This document shows positions 7,678-15,163 of a DNA stretch of 64,000 bases, piece by piece. This stretch comes from Agrobacterium vitis. GTDB taxonomy: Bacteria; Pseudomonadota; Alphaproteobacteria; Rhizobiales; Rhizobiaceae. The notes under the pieces are model-generated. The model made no database searches and was not told where the DNA came from. It saw nothing but the letters and a program-made list of their open reading frames with translations. The stretch covers positions 434,001-498,000 of the forward strand of contig NZ_CP118261.1 in the NCBI RefSeq assembly GCF_013337045.2, in the 5' to 3' direction. Position 1 is the first letter of the stretch, and every line of letters starts with the position of its first letter. A program made the position numbers and the translations under genes.

Positions 7678-9480
7678 ATGCTTGATATCAGCCCAGCCAC
7701 CAAGATAGACACGGCTTTGTCGAAGCTCGGCAAAGCGCTTGAAAGCGGCGACATCAATGCCGCCGTCAATTTGTTTCAGACTGATTGCTATTGGCGCGAT
7801 CTGGTGACATTCACCTGGAACCTTAAGACACTCGAGGGTCACGAGCAGATCCGAGAGATGCTGAAGAGCCAGCTTGCCGCCATCACACCCTCGAATTTCG
7901 TGCAGGATTCGAAAGAGCCCGCCGCTGATGCTGGTGGGATCACTGACGGCTGGTTCGAGTTCGAAACAGGCGTCGCACGCGGTTACGGACATATCCGCCT
8001 GAAGGATGGGCGGATCTGGACCCTTTTGACCACCATGTCCGAATTGAAGGGCCATGAAGAGCCGAAAGGCACCCGCCGCCCGATGGGGGCAGAGCATGGC
8101 CATGATCGCAACCGCATGACCTGGAAAGAAAAACGCGAGACCGAGACCGCCGAGCTGGGCTATTCGGTGCAACCCTATGTCGTTATCATCGGTGGCGGCC
8201 AGGGAGGCATTGCACTTGGCGCGCGGCTTCGCCAGCTGGGTGTGCCGACAATCATCATCGAGAAGAACGAGCGCCCGGGCGATAGCTGGCGCAAGCGCTA
8301 CAAGTCGCTCTGCCTGCACGACCCCGTCTGGTACGATCACCTGCCTTACATTCCCTTCCCGGAAAACTGGCCTGTCTTCACCCCGAAGGACAAAGTCGGC
8401 GACTGGCTGGAAATGTACACCAAGGTCATGGAGTTGAACTATTGGGGGTCCACGACCTGCAAGTCGGCGCAATTCGATGAAGCAACAAACGAATGGACCG
8501 TCATTGTCGACCGCGCCGGCAAGGAGGTTGTGCTCAAGCCGAAGCAGTTGGTGCTGGCGACGGGCATGTCGGGCAAGGCCAATGTGCCAAAATTCCCCGG
8601 TCAGGATGTGTTCAAGGGCGAACAGCAGCATTCCTCGCAGCATCCGGGGCCGGACGCCTATGCCGGCAAACAAGTGGTGGTGATTGGCTCCAACAATTCC
8701 GCCCACGATATCTGCGCAGCGCTCTGGGAAGCCGGTGCCGATGTCACCATGCTGCAACGATCATCCACCCATATCGTCAAATCCGGTTCGCTGATGGAGA
8801 TCGGTCTCGGCGATCTCTATTCGGAGAGGGCGGTTCAGGGCGGCATGACCACGCGTAAGGCCGACCTGATTTTTGCGTCCCTGCCCTACCGGATCATGCA
8901 TGAGTTCCAGATCCCGATTTACAACAGGATTCGTGAACAGGATGCGGATTTTTATGAGGCGCTGAAAGATGCTGGTTTCATGCTGGATTTCGGCGACGAC
9001 GAATCTGGCCTGTTCATGAAATATCTGCGGCGCGGATCAGGTTATTACATCGATGTCGGCGCCTGTGATCTGGTGATTGACGGCTCGATCAAGCTCAAAT
9101 CCGGCGTGGACGTCTCGCATCTGACTGAAAACGCTGTCGTATTGAAGGATGGCACGCAGTTGCCAGCGGATCTCGTGGTCTATGCCACTGGCTATGGCTC
9201 GATGAATGGTTGGGCGGCCGATCTCATTTCGCGCGACGTCGCTGACAAGGTCGGCAAATGTTGGGGGCTCGGCTCCGATACGACCAAGGATCCCGGTCCC
9301 TGGGAGGGAGAACAGCGCAACATGTGGAAGCCGACGCAACAGGACGCATTGTGGTTCCACGGCGGCAACCTGCACCAGTCACGGCACTATTCGCAATATC
9401 TGTCACTGCAGCTGAAAGCTCGTCAGGTCGGTATCGATACGCCCGTCTATGGCATGACCAGACCGCATCATCTGTCGTAA
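7678..9480 (+). CDS. Flavin-containing monooxygenase with N-terminal NTF2-like domain
   Basis: FAD/NADPH monooxygenase (600 aa). Residues about 10-130 resemble a SnoaL/NTF2-like fold. From 165 on there is a class B flavoprotein core: FAD motif GGGQGG at 172-177, the fingerprint FxGxxxHSxxH at 312-322, and the second dinucleotide motif GSNNSA at 337. The final fingerprint residue is His where FMOs usually have Tyr/Phe and Baeyer-Villiger enzymes Trp, so the reaction type (N-, S- or ketone oxygenation) cannot be fixed. I chose the ATG at 7678, preceded by GGAGGAG, over an ATG at 7663. It lies 121 bp after the dehydrogenase gene and is probably cotranscribed with it from the sigma54 promoter. 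Confidence 0.85.
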   Translation: MLDISPATKIDTALSKLGKALESGDINAAVNLFQTDCYWRDLVTFTWNLKTLEGHEQIREMLKSQLAAITPSNFVQDSKEPAADAGGITDGWFEFETGVARGYGHIRLKDGRIWTLLTTMSELKGHEEPKGTRRPMGAEHGHDRNRMTWKEKRETETAELGYSVQPYVVIIGGGQGGIALGARLRQLGVPTIIIEKNERPGDSWRKRYKSLCLHDPVWYDHLPYIPFPENWPVFTPKDKVGDWLEMYTKVMELNYWGSTTCKSAQFDEATNEWTVIVDRAGKEVVLKPKQLVLATGMSGKANVPKFPGQDVFKGEQQHSSQHPGPDAYAGKQVVVIGSNNSAHDICAALWEAGADVTMLQRSSTHIVKSGSLMEIGLGDLYSERAVQGGMTTRKADLIFASLPYRIMHEFQIPIYNRIREQDADFYEALKDAGFMLDFGDDESGLFMKYLRRGSGYYIDVGACDLVIDGSIKLKSGVDVSHLTENAVVLKDGTQLPADLVVYATGYGSMNGWAADLISRDVADKVGKCWGLGSDTTKDPGPWEGEQRNMWKPTQQDALWFHGGNLHQSRHYSQYLSLQLKARQVGIDTPVYGMTRPHHLS

Positions 9481-9484
9481 AGCC

Positions 9485-9519
9485 CATAAGGGGCGCCAGC
9501 TTGGCTGGTGCCCCTTATG
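9485..9519 (+). terminator. Hairpin terminator after the monooxygenase gene
   Basis: Inverted repeat of 16 bp with one G-T pair (arms 9485-9500 and 9504-9519, loop of three bases) starting five bases after the stop codon. It lacks a long T tract, but the stem is strong and the position is right for ending the sigma54 operon. Confidence 0.7.
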
Positions 9520-9779
9520 ATTGGTCCTGTAAGGTCGTGATTTGCGGAAATGAAATAGAGATCGGGTAGGGTGGCGATCGGAGCCGATGACGCAGCGCTT
9601 TCGTTGTAATTTTGCAGGTAAAATCAGTTGCCTATCGCCTTTTCAAACGAGGGCAACCATCTGTGCTGTTTCACATCTTTATGCCGTGACCATCGTCACA
9701 CGGATCGCACGTCAATGATTTTTTCGGACAGACCCTTAGATGTTAAGGGGAATTTCAAATCCATGTCCGGAGCACCCGC

Positions 9780-10454
9780 TCACGCTTCGACCGAAAATCC
9801 TTTAGCCCTCAGCACGGGCTCAAGATTACTGACTTCAATGACCGACTTCCCCGCCTTATAGGCGGCAATATAGCCCGCTTCGGCATCTTCCCGGGTTTGG
9901 GCAAGTGCTGCAACGTCCATGGCTTCCTGTCGACGAACGACCACCACGCCGTCGGCATCACCGACGATGATGTCGCCCGGATACACCAGTTCATCACCGA
10001 TAACGATGGGATCGTTTACTGCGGTCAATGTTTCCTTAACGGTTCCCTTGATGCAGACACTGAGTGAAAATACCGGAAAGCCAAGATCTCGAAGCTGCAA
10101 GGTGTCGCGCACGCCCGTGTCGGTCACCAGGCCTCCAATGCCTTTAGCGAGGCAGGCATTGGCCAGAACATCACCGAATGACCCCGCCTCCTCGTATTCG
10201 CCGCCGGATACCACGATGATGTCGCCCGGTTGCGCATAATTGATCGCCAGTTGCAGCATGATGTTGTCGCGTGGCGCGGACTTGACCGTGAAAGCAGGCC
10301 CGCAAAGCTTCATGCGGTAATCCACTGGCTTGATGCGGGAGGACAGCGCACCACGACGGCCTTGTGCCTCATGGAGGGTCGCGGGTGAGAATTTCGCAAT
10401 CGCATCAATCTCTTCCTGGCTTGGACGCTCGGGAATTTTCTTAATGTGGATCAT
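9780..10454 (-). CDS. RraA-family 4-hydroxy-4-methyl-2-oxoglutarate aldolase / oxaloacetate decarboxylase-like
   Basis: RraA-like fold protein (224 aa). The family includes class II aldolases that split 4-carboxy-4-hydroxy-2-oxoadipate or 4-hydroxy-4-methyl-2-oxoglutarate to pyruvate and an oxo acid, and also decarboxylate oxaloacetate. The characteristic GxxGD and the RD pair (Arg116-Asp117) within VTDTGVRD are present; these bind substrate and Mg in the aldolases, whereas RraA RNase E inhibitors lack the metal role. Length is usual for the family. It is divergent from a LysR regulator gene 127 bp away, which may control it. No ring-cleavage genes for its usual pathway are adjacent, so the substrate is open. 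Confidence 0.8.
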   Translation of the reverse strand: MIHIKKIPERPSQEEIDAIAKFSPATLHEAQGRRGALSSRIKPVDYRMKLCGPAFTVKSAPRDNIMLQLAINYAQPGDIIVVSGGEYEEAGSFGDVLANACLAKGIGGLVTDTGVRDTLQLRDLGFPVFSLSVCIKGTVKETLTAVNDPIVIGDELVYPGDIIVGDADGVVVVRRQEAMDVAALAQTREDAEAGYIAAYKAGKSVIEVSNLEPVLRAKGFSVEA

Positions 10455-10575
10455 GGCAACCTCAAAACACCATTGTTCGATAGGGCGAAACGGCGCTGGT
10501 TAACCCCAGCACTTTCGCGATCTCCTCCGTTTTAATAGGCTTGCGCTATGCCAACAAATATATATTGACGATACT

Positions 10576-10598
10576 TGATATATGAATCCTGTATATCA
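10576..10598. promoter_or_regulatory. Inverted repeat, candidate LysR operator
   Basis: TGATATA-N9-TATATCA (arms 10576-10582 and 10592-10598), in the gap between the divergent aldolase and LysR genes. It overlaps an in-frame ATG at 10582 but ends 10 bp before a TTG start at 10609, so an operator role agrees with the later start. Autoregulation of a LysR gene from such a site is common; binding here is inferred. Confidence 0.45.
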
Positions 10599-10608
10599 GG
10601 AGGCAGCC

Positions 10609-11529
10609 TTGGCATTGGATGTGACAAAAATGCGCTATTTTGCGCGCATTGCGGAGCTGGGTTCCTTTACCCGTGCCGCCAGTGAACTGGGTGTAGCCCA
10701 ACCAGCGCTGAGCCTGCATGTGCGCGCGCTGGAAGACCAACTGGGGCTGCAATTGCTCAATCGCACCTCGCGTGGCGTCGTGGTAACGGAGGCAGGTCAG
10801 ACGCTGCTGGTCCATGCTCAGGCAATCCTTCGGGCGATAGAGCAGGCCGAAGCCGCAACGCGGGAGCAGGCGAAATATCCAAGTGGTGATGTCTCGCTTG
10901 GCATTCTTAGCTCGCTGTCTCCCATTCTCTCCATTCCGGTTCTGGAAGCATGTGACCGCCGCTTTCCAAAAATCCGCCTGACGATCAGCGAGGGCGATAG
11001 CCAGACCCTGCGCACAGCGACCGAGACCCATGCGCATGATCTGGCCGTGAACCTTCTGGATGTGGCCAAACCGACCGCAGTGCCTTTGTTTGATGAGCGG
11101 CTCTATGCAGTCGGGCCTCTGAATGCCTTTGCCCAAAGGCAGAATGATTTGCCGCTCCGCGAAGCTTTGAGCCTTCCACTGATCATGCCCTCGCAGCGTC
11201 ATGGGATTCGCATTCTTTTGGAAAAGCAGGCGCTTATTCTTGGTCAGAAAATCAATATTGTTCGGGTGATCGAGGGAGTGGCCAGCACCAAAGCGGCTAT
11301 CCGTGCCGGGTTGGGATTGACCATTCTGGGGCGGGGAGCCGTCTACGCCGATCATCAGGCAGGAGAACTTTCGGTCATTCCGCTGAGCGGACCAGAACTG
11401 TTTCGACGCCTTGTGCTGGATATGCCGGTCAATCACCCCCCGACCAAGGCGGTTCTTGAGGTGAGACATATCCTGATGGAGGTCATCAAGCGCCTCGGTG
11501 GAGAGGGCCATTGGAGCTGTCTCGCCTGA
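10609..11529 (+). CDS. LysR-family transcriptional regulator
   Basis: LysR-type regulator (306 aa from TTG 10609). N-terminal winged helix-turn-helix spans about residues 8-65 (MRYFARIAELGSFTRAASEL... with the SLHVRALED recognition region), followed by a linker helix and a periplasmic-binding-protein-like effector domain. I prefer TTG at 10609 because AGGAGG at 10598-10603 has a five-base spacer; an ATG at 10582 would add nine residues, has no Shine-Dalgarno and lies inside the candidate operator. It is divergent from the RraA-family gene and upstream of the biotin-carrier/pxp genes, either of which may be its target. Confidence 0.85.
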   Translation: MALDVTKMRYFARIAELGSFTRAASELGVAQPALSLHVRALEDQLGLQLLNRTSRGVVVTEAGQTLLVHAQAILRAIEQAEAATREQAKYPSGDVSLGILSSLSPILSIPVLEACDRRFPKIRLTISEGDSQTLRTATETHAHDLAVNLLDVAKPTAVPLFDERLYAVGPLNAFAQRQNDLPLREALSLPLIMPSQRHGIRILLEKQALILGQKINIVRVIEGVASTKAAIRAGLGLTILGRGAVYADHQAGELSVIPLSGPELFRRLVLDMPVNHPPTKAVLEVRHILMEVIKRLGGEGHWSCLA

Positions 11530-11702
11530 GAAGAGGCTTTCTTCCAATGGTCAGGTGAGCATCATTCAAACTTTGTTTGCCCCCATCACAGGAAGGGTCG
11601 TGCTAGCTGTTTTTGAACGTCTTTACAGATCAGTCCTGCTGCAACGCAATTGCTCTGGCCTCTGAAGACGGCATGATGACACTATCACAGCCGGTGGTTT
11701 GA

Positions 11703-12140
11703 ATGGATCTCGACAAGATCAAAACGCTCATAGACTTTGTTGGTCAATCGCGCATTTCGCAACTGAGCGTGACGGACAGCGGCACGACCGTTCGGATCTC
11801 TCATTACGCTCACCCGCAGAATGCCGCTGTCATCGCAAGCGATGTGGTGCCGGACCGTATTGTGAACGCCATTCCTACGTCGCTGATCAAGATTGAACAG
11901 GCCGCAGATACCGTGCGTGCGCCAACATTTGGTGTTTTTCATCGCGCCCCCCATCCGGGGGAAAAGCCCTTTGTGGACATCGGCGATGAGGTCGAGAGCG
12001 GCCAGAGCCTTTTTATTGTTGAGGCCATGAAAGTCTTCAACACGGTGACCACGGATCGGGCTGGCAAAATTGTTCGGGTGCTGGTGGAAGATGGGCAAGA
12101 GGTCGATGCCGGACAGCCTGTGTTGGAGATTGCCCTATGA
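11703..12140 (+). CDS. Biotin carboxyl carrier protein-like (AccB family)
   Basis: Small carrier protein (145 aa) with a C-terminal biotinyl/lipoyl domain (about 75-145) and the biotinylation motif EAMK, the lysine being about residue 110, followed by a VEDGQxVxxGxPL-like end typical of BCCP. The N-terminal region resembles the AccB dimerisation/linker segment. It heads a run of genes with a second carrier-like protein and the three 5-oxoprolinase subunits. Similar carriers occur with KipI/KipA-type genes in other bacteria and are thought to serve a biotin-dependent step. No biotin carboxylase gene is present in the window, so its partner must be elsewhere or absent. Confidence 0.85.
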   Translation: MDLDKIKTLIDFVGQSRISQLSVTDSGTTVRISHYAHPQNAAVIASDVVPDRIVNAIPTSLIKIEQAADTVRAPTFGVFHRAPHPGEKPFVDIGDEVESGQSLFIVEAMKVFNTVTTDRAGKIVRVLVEDGQEVDAGQPVLEIAL

Positions 12141-12183
12141 GTTTTGAGATACCTGCAACAGGGCTACACCTGCGGAGCGCATC

Positions 12184-12627
12184 ATGACAGCACGCAGTCG
12201 CTCCCTCTCCCGCCGTTCTCTTGATTTCACCCGGGCAGATGTCATCGCACAACTGACGTGCTGGCTGGAGATGGCAGGGGTTCACGCCATCGACATCGAA
12301 CACAACGACCAGCAGATCAGCATTGTGATGACGGGGGGAACTGCGCACGTCTCCAGACATATGCGCAGCAATGTGCCAGTTGGCGCATCTGTCATGATCA
12401 CCTCGCCTTCCGTTGGTCATTTTCTGGCATATCACCCGGCCCGGCCCGATGGTGGCCCGCAAGAGGGGGAAAGTGTCAACGCTGGCGATGTGGTTGGTTT
12501 TGTTAAAATCGGCCCCCTGCTGTTGGGTGTTGCAGCCCCGCAAGACGGCGTTCTTGGCGAGGCTCTGGTCAATGCGGGCGATGCTGTTGGCTATGGCACC
12601 CCCCTGTTTTCGCTTGAGCAACCGTGA
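12184..12627 (+). CDS. Degenerate biotin/lipoyl carrier-like protein lacking the biotinyl lysine
   Basis: Protein of 147 aa whose C-terminal 75 residues align with the biotinyl domain of the preceding gene. The EAMK position reads KIGP, however: the lysine that carries biotin is replaced by proline, while the following GVL...VNAGDAVGYGTPLFSL end is kept. It therefore cannot be biotinylated at the normal site and may be a structural or regulatory partner. GGAG just upstream supports the ATG at 12184. Its stop overlaps the pxpB start by one base, indicating translational coupling. Function is unknown. Confidence 0.75.
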   Translation: MTARSRSLSRRSLDFTRADVIAQLTCWLEMAGVHAIDIEHNDQQISIVMTGGTAHVSRHMRSNVPVGASVMITSPSVGHFLAYHPARPDGGPQEGESVNAGDVVGFVKIGPLLLGVAAPQDGVLGEALVNAGDAVGYGTPLFSLEQP

Positions 12628-13337
12628 TGGCAGCAATGGAGAGCAACAGTTTGAAACATCCGGCAATTTTGGCAGTGTCCAAGGCAGACATGCCGAAAAT
12701 CTCTGTCATTGGCACCAAGGCCTTTGTGGTAGACGCCCCCGGCCCATTTGATCTGGCCTCGCAGCGGCGCATCTGGGCCTTATCTGCCATGGTTCAGGAC
12801 TGGCCGGATGTGCAAGAAATTGTGCCTGGCATGACCAATCTGCTGCTGGTATTGCACGACACGCCTGAAGACCACGAGACCATCGCAAGCCGCCTGCTGG
12901 AAGCGTGGAATGCAGCGCAAGGCATGGATTTGAGCGGAAAAACCGTTGAAATCCCGGTGACCTATGGCGGCGAACATGCCACCGATCTTCCCGCTCTTTG
13001 CGATCTTTCCGGCCTGTCAGATCGCGATATCGTCAAAATTCATGCGGCCGGCACTTACACTGTGTTTGCGCTGGGTTCTGCTCCGGGCTTTGGCTATCTG
13101 CATGGTCTGGACCCGCGCATTCACATGCCACGCAAAACCGTGCCATCGCTGAAAATGGCGCGTGGCTGTCTGACCATCGGCGGCATGCAGACCGGGGTTG
13201 CCGTCTTGACCGGGCCAAATGGCTGGAACTCCATCGGCTTTGCCGAAATGCCCATGTTTGATCCCGTGGCAGCTTCCCCTGCCCTGCTGGCCCCCGGCGA
13301 TACCGTGCGCTTTATTGCCGAGAGGATCGAGCTATGA
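12627..13337 (+). CDS. pxpB: 5-oxoprolinase subunit PxpB (KipI family)
   Basis: Subunit B (236 aa) of the prokaryotic ATP-dependent 5-oxoprolinase PxpABC, which opens 5-oxoproline (pyroglutamate) to glutamate in the cytoplasm. KipI/Allophanate-hydrolase-subunit-1 hallmarks are present: 'EIVPGMTNLLLVLHD' near 70, 'IPVTYGGEHATDLPAL' near 112, and 'APGFGYLHGLDPRIHMPRK' near 154. The ATG at 12627 overlaps the stop of the carrier gene, and an ATG at 12636 is possible. Its end overlaps pxpC by four bases (ATGA). KipI in Bacillus also inhibits a sporulation kinase, but linkage to pxpC and pxpA points to the enzyme. Confidence 0.92.
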   Translation: MAAMESNSLKHPAILAVSKADMPKISVIGTKAFVVDAPGPFDLASQRRIWALSAMVQDWPDVQEIVPGMTNLLLVLHDTPEDHETIASRLLEAWNAAQGMDLSGKTVEIPVTYGGEHATDLPALCDLSGLSDRDIVKIHAAGTYTVFALGSAPGFGYLHGLDPRIHMPRKTVPSLKMARGCLTIGGMQTGVAVLTGPNGWNSIGFAEMPMFDPVAASPALLAPGDTVRFIAERIEL

Positions 13338-14332
13338 TCGAGGTTCTCACCACCGGCCCCCTCAACACCGTGCAGGACCTTGGCCGCTTTGGGTTTCGCA
13401 ACATCGGCGTCACCACCTGCGGTGCGATGGACCCGGTTGCGCTGAAAATCGGCAATCTGATGCTCGGCAATGATGAGGGTGCCGCAGGCTTGGAAATTCA
13501 AACCTTCCCCTTTCGGCTGCGGTTTGAGAAAGACGGTTTTGTCGCCATCACCGGGGCCGATTGCGCGGCAACGCTGGACGGCAAAACCATGCTGCCGTGG
13601 TGGGCACTTCCGGTTTTGGCAGGTCAAGAACTTGAGTTGAAAACACCCACCCAAGCAGCGCGGGCCTATCTGTGCTTTTCCGGCGGCATTCATGTGCCGC
13701 TGGTGATGGGGTCTCGCAGCACCTCGTTGCGGGGAGCCTTTGGTGGTTATCAGGGGCGTTTTTTGGCCGTTGGCGATCGTCTCGCTTTAGGTGAGGCACA
13801 GGCTTCGTTTATTCCATCATCCGGTTTCGGCGTGATGCCGCCTGAGGTGGCCTTGCAGGATCATTTTCCAGCAGTTGAAAATGGCATTTTGCCCATTCGC
13901 GCCCTGCCCGCAGGCGAGCATGACTGGTTTGGTGAAGAATCCGAGCGCTTCTGGGTGCAGGATTGGAAAATCTCCTCCCAGAGCGACCGCACCGGCTATC
14001 GCCTGTCTGGCACTCCGGTGAAGCTCATGGAGCATGTTGAAATGCGCTCCCATGGCGTCGTCACAGGCGTGGTGCAGGTGCCGCCCGCAGGCGAGCCGAT
14101 CATTCAGATGAGCGACGCCAACACCGCAGGCGGTTATCCCAAAATGGCGGGTGTGATTGACATTGACCTCTGGCGTTTGGGCCAAGCCCGCATTGGCAGC
14201 CGCATTCGCTTTGTGCAATCCAGCTTGGCGGAAGCGAAAGCCGCAGAACAGGCGATGGTGGCCTATCTGGCTGATATCCGCCACACCGTGCCGCTGTTGA
14301 CCGACGCTCTCGCCACCATGACCAAGCGCTAA
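13334..14332 (+). CDS. pxpC: 5-oxoprolinase subunit PxpC (KipA family)
   Basis: Subunit C (332 aa) of 5-oxoprolinase, allophanate-hydrolase-subunit-2 family. Typical features are the opening 'IEVLTTGPLNTVQDLGRFGFRNIGV', the 'GAMDPVALKIGNLMLGN' segment near 30, and the C-terminal 'VTGVVQVPPAGEPIIQMSDANTAGGYPKM' core, given here in pieces below the length limit: TGVVQVPPAG and DANTAGGYP. It acts with PxpB in ATP-dependent activation of 5-oxoproline. It overlaps pxpB by four bases and is followed by pxpA after 15 bp. Length is normal for the family. Confidence 0.92.
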   Translation: MIEVLTTGPLNTVQDLGRFGFRNIGVTTCGAMDPVALKIGNLMLGNDEGAAGLEIQTFPFRLRFEKDGFVAITGADCAATLDGKTMLPWWALPVLAGQELELKTPTQAARAYLCFSGGIHVPLVMGSRSTSLRGAFGGYQGRFLAVGDRLALGEAQASFIPSSGFGVMPPEVALQDHFPAVENGILPIRALPAGEHDWFGEESERFWVQDWKISSQSDRTGYRLSGTPVKLMEHVEMRSHGVVTGVVQVPPAGEPIIQMSDANTAGGYPKMAGVIDIDLWRLGQARIGSRIRFVQSSLAEAKAAEQAMVAYLADIRHTVPLLTDALATMTKR

Positions 14333-14347
14333 ATCTGAGGATAGACG

Positions 14348-15115
14348 ATGAAGATTGATCTCAATTCCGATATGGGCGAAGGCTTTGGACCCTACCGCCT
14401 CTGTGACGATGAAGCGCTGATGGATGTTGTGTCCTCGGCCAATATCGCCTGTGGTTTTCATGCTGGTGACCCGGAGATGATGCTGCGCATGGCGAGGCTG
14501 GCCAAGGCCCGTGGTGTTGGCATTGGCGCGCATCCCGGCTTTCCTGACAGGGTTGGTTTTGGCCGCCGTGATATTCCGGTGTCATCAGAAGAACTGCGGG
14601 CGCAGGTGCTTTATCAGCTCGGCGCTTTGAGCGCTATTGCGGCCAGCGAGGGCCTGACCGTTGATCACATCAGCTTTCATGCCGCGATGGGCAATCGGGT
14701 GAACCAAGACCCGGCGCGGTGCGATCTAGTGCTGACGGCGGTGAAAACCGTGGCCCCGGAAATTATTGTGTTTTGCATGTCTGGCTCGGAAATCGAACGC
14801 TCGGCCCTGCGCTGCGGATTAAAGACGCTGACGCTGTTTCTGGCCGACCGCGCCTATGACGCAAACGGTGCACTTGTGCCACGCGGCGTGCCCAATTCGG
14901 TCATCAAGGAAGAAATGGCGGTGCGTGCCCGCGTCAAGCAATTCCTTGAAACCGCAACCGTCACCACCATCGATGGCCAAACCATTGCCATGCCCGCCCG
15001 CTCCATTCTTGTTCACAGCGATACGCCCGGATCTCTGGAACTGGCGAAAACTGTGCGCAGTGAAATTGAAGCCACGGGCGCGACCCTTGCGCCTGCCCGA
15101 GACGTGATTGCCTGA
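14348..15115 (+). CDS. pxpA: 5-oxoprolinase subunit PxpA (LamB/YcsF family)
   Basis: Subunit A (255 aa) of 5-oxoprolinase, a LamB/YcsF-type beta/alpha barrel. The signature DLNSDMGEGFGPY opens the protein, with 'SANIACGFHAGDPEMM' near 32-47, 'GAHPGFPDRVGFGRR' near 60, and HISFHAAMGN in place of the more common HVKPHGALYN near 105. That last segment departs from the family norm: the Lys-Pro and Gly-Ala-Leu-Tyr positions are changed, so activity may differ from standard PxpA. The ribosome binding site is TGAGGATAG just upstream. It completes the pxpBCA set, which should return pyroglutamate to glutamate. Confidence 0.9.
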   Translation: MKIDLNSDMGEGFGPYRLCDDEALMDVVSSANIACGFHAGDPEMMLRMARLAKARGVGIGAHPGFPDRVGFGRRDIPVSSEELRAQVLYQLGALSAIAASEGLTVDHISFHAAMGNRVNQDPARCDLVLTAVKTVAPEIIVFCMSGSEIERSALRCGLKTLTLFLADRAYDANGALVPRGVPNSVIKEEMAVRARVKQFLETATVTTIDGQTIAMPARSILVHSDTPGSLELAKTVRSEIEATGATLAPARDVIA

Positions 15116-15163
15116 CATCCACCGATTTTGAAACCTTCATCACAACCCTCGAAAGTCTAGACC

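Noticed and set aside
7639..8757. Minus-strand open frame of 372 codons
   Set aside because: Antisense to the flavin monooxygenase, whose motifs are clear; no ribosome binding site and no recognisable domain.
10546..11547. Minus-strand open frame of 333 codons
   Set aside because: Antisense to the LysR regulator, which has the helix-turn-helix and a good start.
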